Shown here one piece after another: positions 25,720 through 35,153 of a stretch of DNA of 57,250 bases. Position 1 is the first letter of the stretch, and each line of letters begins with the position of its first letter. The position numbers and the translations under genes were made by a program. The stretch is from Desulfobacterales bacterium. GTDB taxonomy: Bacteria > Desulfobacterota > Desulfobacteria > Desulfobacterales > UBA5852. The notes beneath the pieces were generated by a model. The model saw only the letters and a list, made by a program, of their open reading frames with translations, was not told the DNA's origin and did not search any database. Location: the NCBI GenBank assembly GCA_030066455.1, contig JASJBQ010000001.1, positions 1 to 57,250 on the forward strand. The letters are read 5' to 3'.

Positions 25720-27810
25720 CTAGCCTTCGATGGGTTCTTCGCTCGGCGCGTCGGGGGCAACCGTGGCGGGGTCCCCGGCGTCCGTCTTCTCGACCATCGG
25801 AATCATCAATTTCTGCCGGGCACGCAAATCCGCCAGATCGACATCGGCGTTGTAGTGCTTCAGCAGCCAGAGAGGGATATCGAATTTCTCCCGACACAGG
25901 GTCCAGTAGCTGTCGCCGCGCTGAACACGGTAGGCCTCGAGTTCGTTGACCCGGTAAGCCGCAAAGAAATCCTCCTGCAGGCGCTTGTGGTACTCGTAGC
26001 GCTGCTCTTCGAAAGCCTCCCGAGTGGTGCGCGCTAGCGGTATCCGGACCTTCTGGTGCAGGTGCAGGGTGCGCCCATAGGACAGACCGTTGAGCCGCCG
26101 GATCGCCTGGGTGCGCACGCCGGCCCACTCGGCAAAATGTCCCAGGGTTTCCTCCACTTCCACGGCAAGGATGCCCACCGTCTGCCCCTTGAGGTCGACA
26201 ATGCGCTCGAAGCGCAGGTCGGCGGCTACGATTTCGCCGCTGGGTACCGCCGGCCTTTCCGCGGTGCCGGCTTCGGCCGCTTCGGGTTCGGGCGAAGTCA
26301 GCGGTACGACCGAAGCCAGAACGGGACGGGGCAGGTTCTCGGGCTCGACGGGCGCTCTTGCCACCACGGCCGGTTCGGGCGCCGAGGGCGGCGTTGCCGG
26401 TTTATCGGCCTTGACCGGCGGTGGCGATGGCGCGGCAGGTTCGCTGGTCGCCACCGGCGTGGGGGGGGTCGGTGGCGGCTTGACCGCCACATTTTCGTCC
26501 GGCAAGGGCAGCCGCAGGGTCTGGCGGGGATAGATCGTGGCCCGGCGGTTCAGATTGTTGGCGGCAATCAGGTCCGAGAGCCTTACCCCGTGGACGCGGG
26601 CTATCCGGCCGGCGGTGTCGCCGCGCTGCACCGTATAGAACCGACTGGCTTTCTGGGCCGGGTGGTAAAGGCTCGCTGGAATGGCGGCCCATGGCTCTCC
26701 GGCGCCCCCGTGCGCGTAAAGACGTAGGTGGTAGCCCTTGGGGACGTATTTTTGCCCGTTGATCACCGGCGGGCGCAGGGCCAGGTTCAGCGCCCGGAGC
26801 GTCTCGGGTGCCGTACCGAAATGACGGCAAAGATCGTCGAAGCGGGCATAGCCTTCCAGGGCCACGGTTTGCGTCGGCACGGGTTGGTCCAGGACGAGGG
26901 CGTCAAAATATTGGTGCCGGTTGGCAGCCACCTGACGGGCGGCCAGAAACTCCGAATAAAAATTGCGTGAAGCGAACTTGAACGTGCGGCTGCGATAATG
27001 GCGAAAGATGCTCGGGTAATCGCCGTGCTTGCGTTTCGCCCGGTGGACACCGGATGCCCCGTGATTGTAGGCCGTGATGGCCAGTGGCCAGGTGCCCAGC
27101 CGGTCATGGTTTTCCTTGAGCAGACGGGCGGCGGCATGGGTCGCCCGGATGGGATCGCGGCGCTCGTCGATTTCATAGCCCACGGTCATGAAACGCTTGC
27201 CGGTCGATCGCGTGAACTGCCAGATGCCCGCCGCACCGAATTTACTGTAGGCCTTGGGGTTGAAGGAGGACTCCACGTGCGGCAGATAGGCCAGATCCTG
27301 GGGTACGCCGTAAGCCCTAAGAATCGAACGGATTTCTTCGATGTAGGCCCCGGAACGAACCAGGCCGGCCCGAAAACGGTCTTTCTGGCCGATCTGGCAG
27401 CGCACCCGACCGGCGGCGCGCTGAAAAGTCCTGGCGCCGGCATCGGGGCCGAAAAGCGCCGCCACCCGACGGGCTTCAGGATTTTGGGTCTCGGGGTCGG
27501 CGGCCAGCCGCTTTAGCAGATCGCGATAACGCGCCCGGGCGCGCTTCATGCGCTGGCGGTTGGTCTTGCGCGCGCCGGGCACGCCGTGCGGTTTGAGCTT
27601 GATCACCTCGTAGACGACGCCCAGGTCGACGCTGTCATGAACGACCGCCCGGGTGGTCGGGTAGGTCGAATAGATTTTTATCCAAAATGATACATTGGGT
27701 TGAATGGCTTCATAAGCCGGAAAGCGATCCTCGGCCGACGGCGTTGACGGCAACAGAAGGGTGCCGATCAGCGCTAGCGCGGCCAGCAGTGTTGTCTTGG
27801 CGTGCTTCAT
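25720..27810 (-). CDS. MltD-like lytic transglycosylase with LysM repeats
   Basis: 696 residues from ATG 27810. The signal peptide (MKHAKTTLLAALALIGTLLL) is followed by an SLT/GH23 domain: LPHVESSFNPKAYSKFGAAG holds the catalytic Glu, then IWQFTRSTGKRF and ITAYNHG. It cleaves the glycan strand of peptidoglycan with 1,6-anhydro ends. After about residue 390 there are two clear LysM modules (YTVQRGDTAGRIARVHGV; YRVQRGDSYWTL near the C-terminus) and a third, weaker one, divided by a Pro/Ala/Val-rich linker of about 90 residues. Compared with E. coli MltD (452) it is longer because of the linker. The reading frame stays open upstream over dctM, but that part is not coding. Confidence 0.92.
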   Translation of the reverse strand: MKHAKTTLLAALALIGTLLLPSTPSAEDRFPAYEAIQPNVSFWIKIYSTYPTTRAVVHDSVDLGVVYEVIKLKPHGVPGARKTNRQRMKRARARYRDLLKRLAADPETQNPEARRVAALFGPDAGARTFQRAAGRVRCQIGQKDRFRAGLVRSGAYIEEIRSILRAYGVPQDLAYLPHVESSFNPKAYSKFGAAGIWQFTRSTGKRFMTVGYEIDERRDPIRATHAAARLLKENHDRLGTWPLAITAYNHGASGVHRAKRKHGDYPSIFRHYRSRTFKFASRNFYSEFLAARQVAANRHQYFDALVLDQPVPTQTVALEGYARFDDLCRHFGTAPETLRALNLALRPPVINGQKYVPKGYHLRLYAHGGAGEPWAAIPASLYHPAQKASRFYTVQRGDTAGRIARVHGVRLSDLIAANNLNRRATIYPRQTLRLPLPDENVAVKPPPTPPTPVATSEPAAPSPPPVKADKPATPPSAPEPAVVARAPVEPENLPRPVLASVVPLTSPEPEAAEAGTAERPAVPSGEIVAADLRFERIVDLKGQTVGILAVEVEETLGHFAEWAGVRTQAIRRLNGLSYGRTLHLHQKVRIPLARTTREAFEEQRYEYHKRLQEDFFAAYRVNELEAYRVQRGDSYWTLCREKFDIPLWLLKHYNADVDLADLRARQKLMIPMVEKTDAGDPATVAPDAPSEEPIEG

Positions 27811-27947
27811 CAGGGCAGTTCCTTGTCGCAAGCTATGAGAGTATTTATGGGGAGAAACAATCTGCAAATACCGTACCATGAAAGCGTCTTGCCGGCTGGC
27901 ATTCAGATCCCGAGGCCGTTTGGCAATCGATGGAGACGGCCACGGCA

Positions 27948-29225
27948 TTAGAGAAAAAAGAGACTCAGCCGGGGCCAGTAGGTGATCATCAGCACCGTCA
28001 CCAGCAGAACCAGCATGAAGGGGATCGTGGACCGGTAGAGCGTGGCCACCGGTTTCTCGAAACGGTAGCTGGCAATGAACAAATTCATGCCCACGGGCGG
28101 GGTGAAATAGCCGATCTGCATGTTGGCCAGAAAGATGATGCCGAGATGCACGGGGTTGACCCCATAGCTCACCGCCACCGGCAGGATCAGGGGCACCATG
28201 ATGACCAGAGCCGAAAAGATGTCCAGAAAGGCCCCCAGCAGAAGCAGCAGAAGGTTGAGCAACATCAGGAAAACGATTTTCTGCCCCACGTGCTGCTGGA
28301 TCAGCGCAAACAGCCGGGCGGGTACCTCTGCATCGATCAGATAGTTGGTGAACGCCAGCGATACCCCGAGAATCAGCAGGATCCCCCCGACCATCACCAT
28401 GGCGTCGCGCATGATGGCCGGGAGCTCCGTCAGGCCGATCTCGCGGTAGATGAAGACCTCCACCACCACTACATAAACGGCCGTAATGACGGCTGCCTCC
28501 GAAATGGCCAGGAACCCGCTGTAGATGCCGGCCAGCAGAAAAATCGGCAGGGGGATTTCCCAGATCGCCTCGCGAACGGCGCTGAGAGCCGCCGCCGCCG
28601 AGAAAGGCTCCGGGGCACGGGCTTTGTTGCGGTTGGACCAGAGGCTCCAGCACGACAGCAAAACGACCATCAGGATTCCCGGAATCAGGCCGGCCCAGAA
28701 CAGGTCCTCGATGGCGAAGACCGGCCCGACGCCGAGCTGCTGCGCCACAACGCCGTATAGAATCAGGGGGACCGAGGGCGGGAACAACAGCCCCAGACTG
28801 CCGGAGGACGTCACCAGCCCCAGGCTGAAACGCTCTCGATAGCCATCCTGGATCAGGGCCGGATAGAGCAGGGCGCCCAGGGCCACGATGGTGACCCCTG
28901 AGGCCCCGGTAAAGGCCGTAAACAGGGCGCACGCCACCAGCGATACGATGGCCAACCCGCCCGGCAGCCATCCCAGAAAAACCTGGGTCAACCGCACCAG
29001 ACGCTGGGATGTTTGGCTGTGCCCCACGACATAACCGGCCAGGGCAAAAAAAGGCAGCGCCAGGAGCAGGGGCATGTCGGCCAGGCGGTAGATCTCGATG
29101 GCCACGGCCGAAAGATCGATTCCCCGGAGATGAAAGCCGGCCAGGGCCACAGCCAGCAGAACGGTAAACAGGGGGGCGCCCAGAAGGGCCATCAACGCAA
29201 GGACTGCAAACAGAAGCGCCGTCAT
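27948..29225 (-). CDS. dctM: TRAP transporter large permease (DctM family)
   Basis: 425 residues from ATG 29225, about twelve membrane segments. DctM is the transport subunit of tripartite ATP-independent periplasmic systems, importing organic acids or other small anionic solutes with sodium. Typical stretches are FTGASGVTIVALGALLYPAL, GSLGLLFPPSVPLILYGVVA and NMQIGYFTPPVGMNLFIAS. ATG overlaps the dctQ stop by four bases (ATGA). It is the third gene of dctP, dctQ, dctM transcribed leftward, and TatT precedes dctP. Confidence 0.94.
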   Translation of the reverse strand: MTALLFAVLALMALLGAPLFTVLLAVALAGFHLRGIDLSAVAIEIYRLADMPLLLALPFFALAGYVVGHSQTSQRLVRLTQVFLGWLPGGLAIVSLVACALFTAFTGASGVTIVALGALLYPALIQDGYRERFSLGLVTSSGSLGLLFPPSVPLILYGVVAQQLGVGPVFAIEDLFWAGLIPGILMVVLLSCWSLWSNRNKARAPEPFSAAAALSAVREAIWEIPLPIFLLAGIYSGFLAISEAAVITAVYVVVVEVFIYREIGLTELPAIMRDAMVMVGGILLILGVSLAFTNYLIDAEVPARLFALIQQHVGQKIVFLMLLNLLLLLLGAFLDIFSALVIMVPLILPVAVSYGVNPVHLGIIFLANMQIGYFTPPVGMNLFIASYRFEKPVATLYRSTIPFMLVLLVTVLMITYWPRLSLFFL

Positions 29226-29761
29226 TGGGACGCCTTTCCGGACGATCCTCGAAGATGGACAGCGAGCTGAATCAGATAGCGCAGGGCAATCACGGCGAAC
29301 CCCAGGGGTAAAATAAGCTCGCAAACCCAGAAGGGTACGCGGCCGAAGGCCAGATCCCCGACAGTGTATTCGAACCAGACAAACCTCAGGCTGACCCCGC
29401 AGGCCACCAGGCAGACGGCAGCGGCGAAAGCCGTCGTCAGGCCGTCGGCGACACGTCTCAGGGCGGGCGGCAGGAATCGCGTCAGCACGTCGATATTGAT
29501 GTGCTTGCGCTCACGGGTGGCGGCCATGGCGCCGGCCATGCCGATCCAGAGCACCAGGACGCGTACGAGCGCATCACCCCAGATGATCCCGGTTCCCATG
29601 GTATTGCGCAGAACGATCTGGAACAGGGCCAGCCCCAGCGTGCCCATGAGAAGGGCGGCAATCAGGAGGTCCTCCAGCCGGTGCAGGCGCCCCAGCGTGC
29701 GCTCCAGGCCCGCGCCGCCGCGATCAGGGCTCGGATAGCGTGGATCTGGTGCGGTAGTCAT
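29222..29761 (-). CDS. dctQ: TRAP transporter small permease (DctQ family)
   Basis: 179 residues, four membrane segments (about 33-52, 65-82, 107-126, 143-164). LFQIVLRNTMGTGIIWGDALVR followed by ERKHINIDVLTRFLPP is diagnostic of DctQ. The start overlaps the dctP end by 38 bases; no later ATG fits, so I keep it, although the first 25 residues are poorly conserved in appearance. It holds the membrane domain together with DctM. Confidence 0.9.
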   Translation of the reverse strand: MTTAPDPRYPSPDRGGAGLERTLGRLHRLEDLLIAALLMGTLGLALFQIVLRNTMGTGIIWGDALVRVLVLWIGMAGAMAATRERKHINIDVLTRFLPPALRRVADGLTTAFAAAVCLVACGVSLRFVWFEYTVGDLAFGRVPFWVCELILPLGFAVIALRYLIQLAVHLRGSSGKASQ

Positions 29762-30743
29762 TCAGGTGGCCTTCCAGCTGGCGGACGGCGGCGGGGCTCA
29801 CATGCCCGGCAGTGATAATCTTGCGGTTGACCGAAGTGGCCAGCGAATACCATTGGGCGCTGGTTTCGGGGGTTGGCTCGATGAAAGTGATCCCCTGTTT
29901 GCGGAGTGTCTCCAAGGCCTTGTCGTTGTCCAATCGGTTCATGGCGTCCATTTCGCGCCAGGTGCGCCCCATGATTTCACGCACGGTTTGGCGGTCCGCG
30001 GCGTCGAGGCGCTCGAAGGCCTTGCGGTCCACGGCGAGGATGCCGTAGAGATAGACAAGCGGTAGCTTGGTGAGATATTTCAGCTGGGTGTGCCACTGCA
30101 ACACGACAGCACCCACCGGCGAGATGGCCACCGTATCGATCAGGCCGGTCTGCAGACCAGTGCGCACGTCGGCGATGGGCAGGGATATCAGATTGATTCC
30201 CAGGCCCCTCATGGCCTCCACGACCATTTTTTCGTTGGCGGGAATCCATGCTTTCAGATCGCCGAAGCCATCGATACGTTCCACCGGCTGGCGGGACATC
30301 ACGTAGGCAAATCCACCGTCGGCGAGGCCGAATACCACGAACCCGTTTTGGGCCAGGCCTTCGATGATGACGGTGTCCATTCGCTCCCGAACGTAGTCGA
30401 CTTCAGCGCGCGATTTGAACATCAGCGGCAGACTGTAGATCCGGACATCACCATAGTAGTTTGCCAGGGTACCGCCGGAGAAGGCGCCCCCCTGGAGCTG
30501 ACCGACACGAATCTTGCGCAACACCGCCCGGTCGTTGCCCATGACCCCGCCGGGATAAAACTTGAAGCGGACACGGTTTTCCGTAGCCTGGGCCACTTTC
30601 TGAGCCCCTTCACGCATCTTGCGCATCCAGTTGGAACCGTCCGGCGACAGGGTCGCGATCTTGAGCACGCCAGCCTGGGCCAGGGGCGCGACCCCTGCGA
30701 TGAGTACCGCGACCACCAGGCACCAGAGCTTTTTAAACGCCAT
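29724..30743 (-). CDS. dctP: TRAP transporter solute-binding protein (DctP family)
   Basis: 339 residues with a Sec signal peptide (KKLWCLVVAVLIAGVAPLAQA). The mature protein is a periplasmic binding protein: LKIATLSPDGSNWMRKMREG, RFKFYPGGVMGNDRAVLRKI, then the DVRTGLQTGLIDTVAISPVG region that contributes the ligand pocket. The residue order resembles DctP members associated with TatT proteins, whose ligands are poorly known, rather than C4-dicarboxylate binders. The start follows AAAGG. Confidence 0.92.
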   Translation of the reverse strand: MAFKKLWCLVVAVLIAGVAPLAQAGVLKIATLSPDGSNWMRKMREGAQKVAQATENRVRFKFYPGGVMGNDRAVLRKIRVGQLQGGAFSGGTLANYYGDVRIYSLPLMFKSRAEVDYVRERMDTVIIEGLAQNGFVVFGLADGGFAYVMSRQPVERIDGFGDLKAWIPANEKMVVEAMRGLGINLISLPIADVRTGLQTGLIDTVAISPVGAVVLQWHTQLKYLTKLPLVYLYGILAVDRKAFERLDAADRQTVREIMGRTWREMDAMNRLDNDKALETLRKQGITFIEPTPETSAQWYSLATSVNRKIITAGHVSPAAVRQLEGHLNDYRTRSTLSEP

Positions 30744-30899
30744 GGATCTACCTTTGCTTCCTGGATTGTTGTTGGTTTAAGACTCGGGCATCTGCAAACT
30801 AACAACCCCCGAGCGGGTTGCAAGGGCGCCCGGGACCGTCGCGGCAGTCCAAAGGCGACCACTTGCCGGCAGCCCCCGTCGGGTACGCGCCCCTGCCGG

Positions 30900-31799
30900 T
30901 TAAAAATAGTCGTCGGCCGATGCCAGCAGCGCCCGGGCCTGATCCTGGGCCATCGTATTCTGAAGAACCATGCCGGGAACCGCCGGGTCCGCGGCCAGGA
31001 CCTCGTTCAGCAGGCGGTCGTGCAGGGGACGGTCGTAAACCATGCGGGCGTACTGCCGGGCAAAAACCACCTTGGCCATGAGATTGCGGCCAGCGGAGAT
31101 CGCAATGGCCCTTTCGAAATGGGCACGGGCCGTCTCAGGCCTCCCTCCCAGCGCCGGGGGCATCAGGGTATTGAAGGTGCCCAGATAGAGGTGCGCCCCC
31201 CCCTGGCGGTATCCCTCGTCCAGCACGACCACCCGCTGCATGATGGCTTCGACACGCGCCAGCTCGGCCAGGGCGTCAAAATCATCGGCGTGGGCTTTGA
31301 TCCATCCCGCCCAGGCCGCCCCCCAGGCGAACAGCAGCGGCACATCGCTTGCGGGCGCCTGTGCGATGCGGGCCGTGAACGTTTCGAAGTCGGTCGTGCG
31401 CAGGCCGCAGTCATCGGCCTTGCGGGCGCACAGCGCCCGCGTGGCGTAGTCGAGCGCCCGGCGGGCAAGGCGACGGGCCCGCTCGGGGTCGTCGACGAAG
31501 GCTGCGCTGTAAGTGCTGTAGAGCGTCGCCGCCTGTGTCAGCAGGGCGACGTTGTCCGGATCGCGCCGGACCATACCATCCATCATCAGAAGATAAGCCG
31601 GGGCACCCGCCTTGACCGTCGCCGGGTCGTCACTGTCGGCGATGGCCTGAGCCAGGTTGTCGGCCAGGTCGCCGGCGGCATTGGAAACCATGCGGCTGCA
31701 GGACGGCAGCACGAGGCCCATTACCGCTGCCAGGCCGACAACCAGCGCTGGAAACCGCCTCGGGCCGTTTTTTCGTCCGGTGGATGCCGCTATGGTCAT
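30900..31799 (-). CDS. TatT-type TRAP-associated lipoprotein
   Basis: 299 residues from ATG 31799. The signal ends LVLPSCS, a lipobox, so it is a lipoprotein. The body is helical with repeat units (ARRLARRALDYATRALCARK, YLGTFNTLMPPALGGRPETARAHFERAI), typical of the TatT (T component) family, TPR-like trimeric proteins that associate with the TRAP binding protein, possibly to store or present ligand. It stands at the head of a TRAP operon, 156 bases before dctP, which supports the call. The C-terminus has QNTMAQDQARALLASADDYF. Confidence 0.88.
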   Translation of the reverse strand: MTIAASTGRKNGPRRFPALVVGLAAVMGLVLPSCSRMVSNAAGDLADNLAQAIADSDDPATVKAGAPAYLLMMDGMVRRDPDNVALLTQAATLYSTYSAAFVDDPERARRLARRALDYATRALCARKADDCGLRTTDFETFTARIAQAPASDVPLLFAWGAAWAGWIKAHADDFDALAELARVEAIMQRVVVLDEGYRQGGAHLYLGTFNTLMPPALGGRPETARAHFERAIAISAGRNLMAKVVFARQYARMVYDRPLHDRLLNEVLAADPAVPGMVLQNTMAQDQARALLASADDYF

Positions 31800-31969
31800 G
31801 GTGGTCTCGGCTGGGTGGGGTTGCGAGTTAAAGGCTTTGCCGCGGGAGAAAGCCGCAGCCGCCGGTTGCACCGGCATCCGAATTATTCTAAATGGGTCGT
31901 GGACGCTTGTTCCCGGGAATGCATGCCTTACTTAGAGCAAATCGAACCAAAATGCAAAAAGGAGTTCCC

Positions 31970-32569
31970 ATGATTATCCGGCAGCTCGAAGTCGGCACCA
32001 TGGACAATTTCTGCTATCTGGTCGGGTGCGGTCAAACCCGCCAAGCGCTGGTGATCGATCCCGGCGGCGATGTCGACGCGATCCTGACCGCGGCCCAGAA
32101 CGAAGGCCTGTCCATCGAAATCATCCTCAACACCCATGGCCACGGCGACCACACGGCGGGCAACGCGGCGCTCAAGTCCCGAACCGGTGCGCGGGTCCTG
32201 ATTCATGCCGCAGACGCCGGCGGCATTCAGGCCGACGGCCACCTCTCCGACGGCGACCGGCTCCGGGTCGGTGAACTGACCGTCGAGGTGATCCACACGC
32301 CCGGTCATACCCCCGGCGGGGTCTGCCTGTATACCGGTGGTCATCTCTTTACCGGTGACACCCTCTTCGTGGGCGACAGCGGACGCACGGATCTGCCCGG
32401 CGGCGACCGTCCCGCCCTGGGCGCCTCCATCCGGCGCCTGATGGAACTGCCCGAAGACACCGTGGTCTGGCCGGGGCACGATTACGGCCCCACGCCCTCG
32501 TCGACCCTGGCCTGGGAGAAACGCCACAACGTCAACGCGCGCGAATACGGCTATTACGTCGAAGACTGA
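31970..32569 (+). CDS. Metallo-beta-lactamase-fold hydrolase (glyoxalase II-like)
   Basis: 199 residues from ATG 31970 after AAAGGAG. The di-metal motif NTHGHGDHTAG, then HTPGHTPGGVC, GDTLFVGDSGRTDLPGG and PGHDYGPT identify a glyoxalase II-like MBL hydrolase. At about 200 residues it lacks the C-terminal substrate domain of true glutathione-dependent glyoxalase II, so a general thioester hydrolase or related activity is more likely; persulfide dioxygenases share the fold but seem less likely in this host. Probably in one transcript with the next SDR gene (75 bases). Confidence 0.85.
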   Translation: MIIRQLEVGTMDNFCYLVGCGQTRQALVIDPGGDVDAILTAAQNEGLSIEIILNTHGHGDHTAGNAALKSRTGARVLIHAADAGGIQADGHLSDGDRLRVGELTVEVIHTPGHTPGGVCLYTGGHLFTGDTLFVGDSGRTDLPGGDRPALGASIRRLMELPEDTVVWPGHDYGPTPSSTLAWEKRHNVNAREYGYYVED

Positions 32570-32643
32570 CGCCGGTGACGACCTTCCGCTAACCCAGGGA
32601 GCCGCCCGGCCAACACCCACCCCTTGACATCACGGAGGCCCGC

Positions 32644-33489
32644 ATGACAAGCCCACCTGCCACCGCCCTCGTCACCGGTGCGAGCAGCGGTATTGGAAGC
32701 GAAACGGCCGTTGGACTGGCCCAGGCCGGATATACCGTCGTGGCCGCTGCCCGGCGGATCGACCGCCTGACCGCGCTTGCCGCCAGCCACCCGCAGATCA
32801 TCCCCTGCCAAGTCGATCTCTCCCGCCCGGCCGAGGTCGAATCCTTCTGCCGGACGGTCGCCGAACGGCCGGAGCCGATCGAGGTTCTGGTCAACAACGC
32901 GGGCTACAGCACCCGGGGGGTTGTGGAAGACGTGACCCTGGCCGACATCCGGCGCCTGTTCGAGGTCAACTTTTTCGCCCTGATCCGCGTGACCCAGGCT
33001 TGCCTGCCGGGCATGCGCCGTCTGCGTAGCGGCACCATCGTCAACGTCAGTTCGATCGTGGGCCAATTCCCCTTTCCGGGCAGCGGCGTCTACGCCGCCT
33101 CCAAGTACGCCGTGGAGGGCATTACCGACGCCCTGCGCATCGAACTGGCGCCGCTGGGCATCCGGGTGGTGGCCATCCGCCCGGGGGCGATCGCCACCGA
33201 ATTCAGCGAAACCGCAGCGCGCATGACCGGAGACGTCATGGCCCGCACCGCTGACGACTACAAGCCTTTCTACGCCAAGGCCCGCAAGGCCATGGACGAA
33301 ATCTTCGCCGCACGTAAAGCCGTCGGTCCGGAACTGATCGCCGCTCTGATCCTCGAGGCCGTGGCCGCCGAAACCCCTCGGGCCGCTTACACGGCCGGGC
33401 CTTTGAGCGGTGAATTCATCGGCAAGCGCACGCAGCTCGACGATGACGGCTTTTTGAATTTCATGCTTGAGCGCTTCAGGCTGGTTTGA
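32644..33489 (+). CDS. Short-chain dehydrogenase/reductase
   Basis: 281 residues, GGAGG upstream. A classical SDR with TGASSGIG (11-18 region), NNAGYS, the catalytic Ser in NVSSIVG and Tyr/Lys in VYAASKYAVEG, then RPGAIATEF. The C-terminal extension (residues 200-281) resembles SDRs acting on steroid- or retinol-like or other hydrophobic substrates, but the substrate is open. It follows the MBL-fold hydrolase on the same strand. Confidence 0.85.
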   Translation: MTSPPATALVTGASSGIGSETAVGLAQAGYTVVAAARRIDRLTALAASHPQIIPCQVDLSRPAEVESFCRTVAERPEPIEVLVNNAGYSTRGVVEDVTLADIRRLFEVNFFALIRVTQACLPGMRRLRSGTIVNVSSIVGQFPFPGSGVYAASKYAVEGITDALRIELAPLGIRVVAIRPGAIATEFSETAARMTGDVMARTADDYKPFYAKARKAMDEIFAARKAVGPELIAALILEAVAAETPRAAYTAGPLSGEFIGKRTQLDDDGFLNFMLERFRLV

Positions 33490-33705
33490 GGGCAATGCAC
33501 GGCCCGGAGGTTGTGGCGTCGCGGGCGCGGAAGAGATAGGGTTTCAAATGCCGCTCCTTGTACTGGGGTGTTTGGACGCGATCCATCATCCGATCCCCTC
33601 GGTTGACCCCCGTCAATTCATGGTTTCCGTTCGGGTTTGACCGCCGGCGCGTCAACGACGCCCCGTCGATCGCCTCCGGGGGCCCGCGCAAGAAAGAGGA
33701 CGGAC

Positions 33706-34152
33706 ATGGAAGCCTTGCTCGTGGAATGGGGGCTGCCGGCGCTCTTGGTCACAAGCTTTCTGGCAGCCACGGTCTTGCCGATTGCCTCCGAATGGCTGCT
33801 GGTGGCGCTGGTCGTTCAAACCGCCGATCCCGGCACGGTCGTGGGCATCGCAACCCTCGGCAACACGCTGGGCGCCGTGACGACCTGGGCACTGGGCATC
33901 TGGGGCGGCCCTTACATTCTGCAGCGCTGGCTCGGGATCGATGCCCGCGGACGACAGCGGGCCGAGCGCTGGTACGCCCGCTGGGGCAGCTGGTCGCTGC
34001 TGATGGCTTGGGCCCCGATCGTCGGCGACCCCCTGTGCTTCGTGGGCGGCGTGATGAAGGTGCCCCTGACGCGCTTCACCCTTCTGGTGGCAACTGGCAA
34101 GGCCGCCCGCTACGCCGCTCTGGCGTGGGCGGCGACGCAAATGACGGCCTGA
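33706..34152 (+). CDS. YqaA family (DedA/SNARE-associated) membrane protein
   Basis: 148 residues from ATG 33706 (AGAGGA upstream). Three or four membrane segments with LFTSFL-type start, here PALLVTSFLAATVLPIASEW, then NTLGAVTTWALGIWGG, RWGSWSLLMAWAPIVGDPLC and GKAARYAALAW. This is YqaA, a small relative of DedA flippases with the VTT fold; it may move phospholipids, but the function is not proven. Residue 4-fold pattern and length are normal. It converges on the RlmK-like gene five bases away. A truncated relative may lie at 43632-43823. Confidence 0.85.
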   Translation: MEALLVEWGLPALLVTSFLAATVLPIASEWLLVALVVQTADPGTVVGIATLGNTLGAVTTWALGIWGGPYILQRWLGIDARGRQRAERWYARWGSWSLLMAWAPIVGDPLCFVGGVMKVPLTRFTLLVATGKAARYAALAWAATQMTA

Positions 34153-34157
34153 GGGCC

Positions 34158-35120
34158 TCACACCGTCAGGCGCCAGCAGCGGTGGATCGGCGCACGCCTG
34201 CGGATATAGTCCTCGGGAATTGTCTTTTCCGTGATTTCTTCCAGCGCTTTTAGCGGGAGCCCGGTCAGGCGCGGTTGGAAATCCTGGTGGTTGGTGGAGA
34301 AAAAAACCGTGGCCCCGGGGCGCATGACCGCGATGACGGCCTCGAGCAGCCAGGGATGGTCGCGGGCGATGTCGAATTGTTCGCCGTCCACGCGGGTGGT
34401 GGAATAAGACGGCGGGTCCACCACGGCCAGGTCATAGGTGTAGCCGCCGGCCCGGGCTTTGGTCAGGAAATCGAGGGCGTGCATCTGGACCAGGGTATGA
34501 CTGCCGAGCGGAATCGCGTTGAGTTCCAGGTTCTGGCGCGCCCAGCGAACGGCGGTGTCCGCGCGGTCCACCGACAGCGTCGTGCGCGCCCCGCCCTTGG
34601 CGGCATAGCAGGTAAATGCCGCCGTGTAGCAGTATAGATTGAGAAAATCGCGGCCGGCAGCCATTTCGCGCACCATTTGGCGCGTGTTGCGGTGATCGGA
34701 AAAGAGCCCCGTGTCCACAAAATCGTAGGGGTTCACGAAAAACCGCAGGTCCCGCTCGTTGACGATGATCTTGCGGTCGGTGTGATCGATGCGTTCATAC
34801 CGCCGCCCGCCCTGCCGGCCGGCGCGGCGCGCCTTGAGATGCACCTTGTCGCCGGGCACACCCAGGACCTCGGCCACGGCCCGGCCCATGGCGGGCAGCC
34901 ATTCGGGCACCGTCTGTTGGCGCGTATATTCCCCGATGACCAGATGGCCGTCGTACCAGTCGACCACGGCGCGAATCTCCGGAATGTCCCAATCGTAAAG
35001 CCGGAACACCTCGATATTGCGGCGGGCGAAGCGCTTGTGCAGATGTTTGAAGCGTTTGCGGACCCGGTTGGCCAGCATTTGGGCATGCTTTTCGATCCGG
35101 GCCTGGCGTTGCGGCGGCAT
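34158..35120 (-). CDS. RlmK-like 23S rRNA (guanine-N7) methyltransferase
   Basis: 320 residues. The N-terminal stretch ANRVRKRFKHLHKRFARRNI followed by FRLYDWDIPEIRAVVDWYDG is like the start of the RlmK half of E. coli RlmKL, which makes m7G2069 in 23S rRNA. The SAM-binding region is LNLYCYTAAFTCYAAKGGA, with VDPPSYS as the catalytic-loop motif. The THUMP/RlmL half is absent, so this is the stand-alone RlmK type. Assignment to RlmK rather than RlmI rests on the N-terminal block; no PUA domain is visible. Confidence 0.82.
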   Translation of the reverse strand: MPPQRQARIEKHAQMLANRVRKRFKHLHKRFARRNIEVFRLYDWDIPEIRAVVDWYDGHLVIGEYTRQQTVPEWLPAMGRAVAEVLGVPGDKVHLKARRAGRQGGRRYERIDHTDRKIIVNERDLRFFVNPYDFVDTGLFSDHRNTRQMVREMAAGRDFLNLYCYTAAFTCYAAKGGARTTLSVDRADTAVRWARQNLELNAIPLGSHTLVQMHALDFLTKARAGGYTYDLAVVDPPSYSTTRVDGEQFDIARDHPWLLEAVIAVMRPGATVFFSTNHQDFQPRLTGLPLKALEEITEKTIPEDYIRRRAPIHRCWRLTV

Positions 35121-35153
35121 GGGCGGTGGGGTCCTCTACGGGTTACCCGGGAC

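Noticed and set aside
27811..28971. Reading frame of the lytic transglycosylase gene that stays open over dctM, giving an apparent 1083-residue protein
   Set aside because: The dctM product is clear in another frame on the same strand, and the transglycosylase has a signal peptide starting at 27810. The upstream part is a GC-driven shadow.
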